Position numbers and translations under genes: made by a program. A DNA stretch of 12,837 nt from RGIG5270 sp045657185 (lineage in GTDB: Bacteria; Verrucomicrobiota; Lentisphaeria; Victivallales; Victivallaceae), in the NCBI GenBank assembly GCA_045657185.1, contig JAZOSO010000059.1:1-12837 (forward strand), read 5' to 3'. The notes beneath the pieces were generated by a model, which had not been told where the DNA came from, did no database searches, and saw only the letters and a program-made list of their open reading frames with translations. Within the stretch, counting starts at the first letter, position 1. Each line of letters starts with the position of its first letter. This document shows positions 11,765 to 12,837 of this stretch, one piece after another.

Positions 11765-12658
11765 ATGATGAATCGTTGTTTTTGCTGTGCCAGAATGTGC
11801 GGTACCGACCGCAGAAGTTCAAAGTCTTTTTGTGCCGAAAACGGAAATTTACGGCTCGCCCGTGCCGCACTGCACCATTGGGAAGAACCGTGTATCAGCG
11901 GCACAAACGGTTCCGGAACAATATTTTTCAGCGGCTGTAATCTGCGTTGTATCTACTGTCAGAACTATGATATTTCCACTTGTAATAAAGGTATCGAAAT
12001 AAGCGTTGAGCGTTTGAGAGAGATATTTTTTGAGCTTATTGAACAGGGGGCGCATAACATAAATTTTGTTACTCCGTCACATTTCAGCGACGGGATTCTG
12101 GAGGCACTTGAGGGAGTTGAATTGCCTGTTCCGGTCGTTTTTAATACTAATGGCTACGACAGTGTTGATAATTTGAAACGCTTTGAAAATAAGGTTCAAA
12201 TTTATCTGCCCGATCTCAAATATGCCGATGATAATCTTGCCTGCAAATTCAGCCATGCTCCTGATTATTTTGCCAAAGCAACTGCTGCTATTGATGAGAT
12301 GTACCGTCAGAGAGGCAAGTTTCAGTTTGATAATGACGGTATGCTGCTTTCGGGTGTTGTTATCCGTCATCTGATTTTGCCGGGATATCTTGACAACAGC
12401 AGGAAAGTCATTGATTATGTTGCGTCGCATTTTCAGCCGGGTGAAGTCCTTTTCAGTCTGATGCGCCAGTACACTCCATGCGGTGAAGTGCAAAAGTTTC
12501 CCGAACTTCAGCGTACAGTGACGGACGAGGAATACGACGAGATAGAAAATTACCTCTTTGATTCAGGAATTGAAGACGGATTTGTTCAGGACAAAGAGTC
12601 TGCCGCAGAGGAATTCATTCCTCCTTTCAACGGCGAAGGCGTATTGAAAAAAGCATAA
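11765..12658 (+). CDS. PflX-like radical SAM protein
   Basis: The 297-residue protein belongs to the radical SAM group annotated as PflX or 'putative pyruvate formate-lyase activating enzyme' (COG1313 type). The SAM-cluster motif is SGCNLRCIYCQNYDIS (56-71), with Cys58, Cys62 and Cys65 in CxxxCxxC spacing. Before it are family-typical N-terminal cysteines (CFCCARMCG, 5-13; Cys23) and LARAALHHWEEPCISGTNGS (31-50) leading into GTIFFSG. After it come FVTPSHFSDGILEAL, VFNTNGYDS, YLPDLKYAD, RHLILPGY and LMRQYTPCGE. The true substrate of this group is unknown, and no pyruvate formate-lyase gene is nearby, so activase function should not be assumed. Starts at 11765 or 11768 (tandem ATGs); no good Shine-Dalgarno is visible. 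Convergent with a partial gene at the right edge. Confidence 0.9.
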   Translation: MMNRCFCCARMCGTDRRSSKSFCAENGNLRLARAALHHWEEPCISGTNGSGTIFFSGCNLRCIYCQNYDISTCNKGIEISVERLREIFFELIEQGAHNINFVTPSHFSDGILEALEGVELPVPVVFNTNGYDSVDNLKRFENKVQIYLPDLKYADDNLACKFSHAPDYFAKATAAIDEMYRQRGKFQFDNDGMLLSGVVIRHLILPGYLDNSRKVIDYVASHFQPGEVLFSLMRQYTPCGEVQKFPELQRTVTDEEYDEIENYLFDSGIEDGFVQDKESAAEEFIPPFNGEGVLKKA

Positions 12659-12677
12659 TCCCGCTGCAGTCAGACAT

Positions 12678-12712
12678 AAAAAATGCTGTTGAGTGTCAGG
12701 TTCAAGCAACAG
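12678..12712 (-). terminator. Terminator of the right-edge gene
   Basis: On the minus strand, CTGTTG (12712-12707) pairs with CAACAG (12691-12686), followed after two bases by T6 (12683-12678). The hairpin overlaps the end of the partial coding region, with its stop codon in the loop. Confidence 0.5.
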
Positions 12713-12837
12713 AGATATTTTCAAATATATTTTCGGATGAGTTTTTCAGCAGTTCTGCAATGTCAGAGTATTGCGCGGCATCGGCATAAACGACTGTTAT
12801 ATCAAAATTGCCGAGGACTGTTACTGAATTTTGTCCG
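12702..12837 (-). CDS. Unidentified protein, C-terminal fragment
   Basis: An open minus-strand frame enters from the right edge (codons from base 12836) and stops at TGA 12704-12702, leaving 44 residues. The fragment reads GQNSVTVLGNFDITVVYADA and then a predicted helix, AQYSDIAELLKNS, ending NISVA. Codon choice resembles neighbouring genes, and a terminator hairpin at the stop supports it as a real gene end. I do not recognise the family; the alternating hydrophobic pattern (SVTVLGNFDITVVYA) suggests a pair of beta strands followed by a helix. Confidence 0.6.
   Translation of the reverse strand, partial: GQNSVTVLGNFDITVVYADAAQYSDIAELLKNSSENIFENISVA

Overview
The window (12,837 bp) is an ordinary bacterial chromosome segment of moderate to low GC. 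It carries mostly housekeeping genes separated by three noncoding blocks that are unusually rich in repeats and hairpins. The organism looks Gram-negative: it has an O-antigen-ligase/Wzy-like polymerase, and DUF177, AcpS, CoaD, LepA and LepB of standard bacterial type. The large signal peptidase I with its 'KIPTGSMQPTLFGI' active-site stretch recalls the PVC group (Lentisphaerae/Verrucomicrobia). That placement is an impression from memory and has low confidence.

Layout. Bases 1-218 hold the C-terminus of a PTS enzyme I gene (ptsI, +). Converging on it is a minus-strand operon, ribF > membrane-anchored MerR-type/coiled-coil protein > acpS (2754-432), with an 11-nt gap and then a 4-nt ATGA overlap. 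Divergent from ribF, across a leader with four TGACG boxes spaced exactly 11 bp apart, is the plus-strand pair coaD > DUF177/YceD (2924-3878). Bases 3879-4496 are noncoding and full of inverted repeats. They are followed by tRNA-Glu(UUC) on the minus strand, which has its own good promoter and a downstream terminator. Next comes a tight minus-strand operon, lepA > lepB > purU > O-antigen-ligase-like/TPR protein (10316-4643), joined by TGATG and ATGA overlaps and a 9-nt gap. Bases 10317-10913 are a second structured noncoding block. A family-4-type Fe-S uracil-DNA glycosylase (minus) and a PflX-like radical SAM protein (plus) then diverge from a 104-bp promoter region. The window ends in the C-terminus of an unidentified minus-strand gene with a terminator.

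How the genes work together. Three cofactor enzymes sit close together: RibF (FMN/FAD), AcpS (transfers phosphopantetheine from CoA to ACP) and CoaD (CoA synthesis). LepA and LepB couple translation with protein export. PurU supplies formate from formyl-THF for purine synthesis. The ligase-like protein probably acts on surface polysaccharide.

Most worth following up: the MerR-HTH/transmembrane/coiled-coil protein; the 11-bp phased repeats and matching inverted repeat before coaD; and two dispersed noncoding repeats (R1 and R2) shared between intergenic blocks, one copy coupled to a strong terminator as in a small-RNA gene. I found no CRISPR array, phage, transposase or defence system. All repeat alignments were done by eye.
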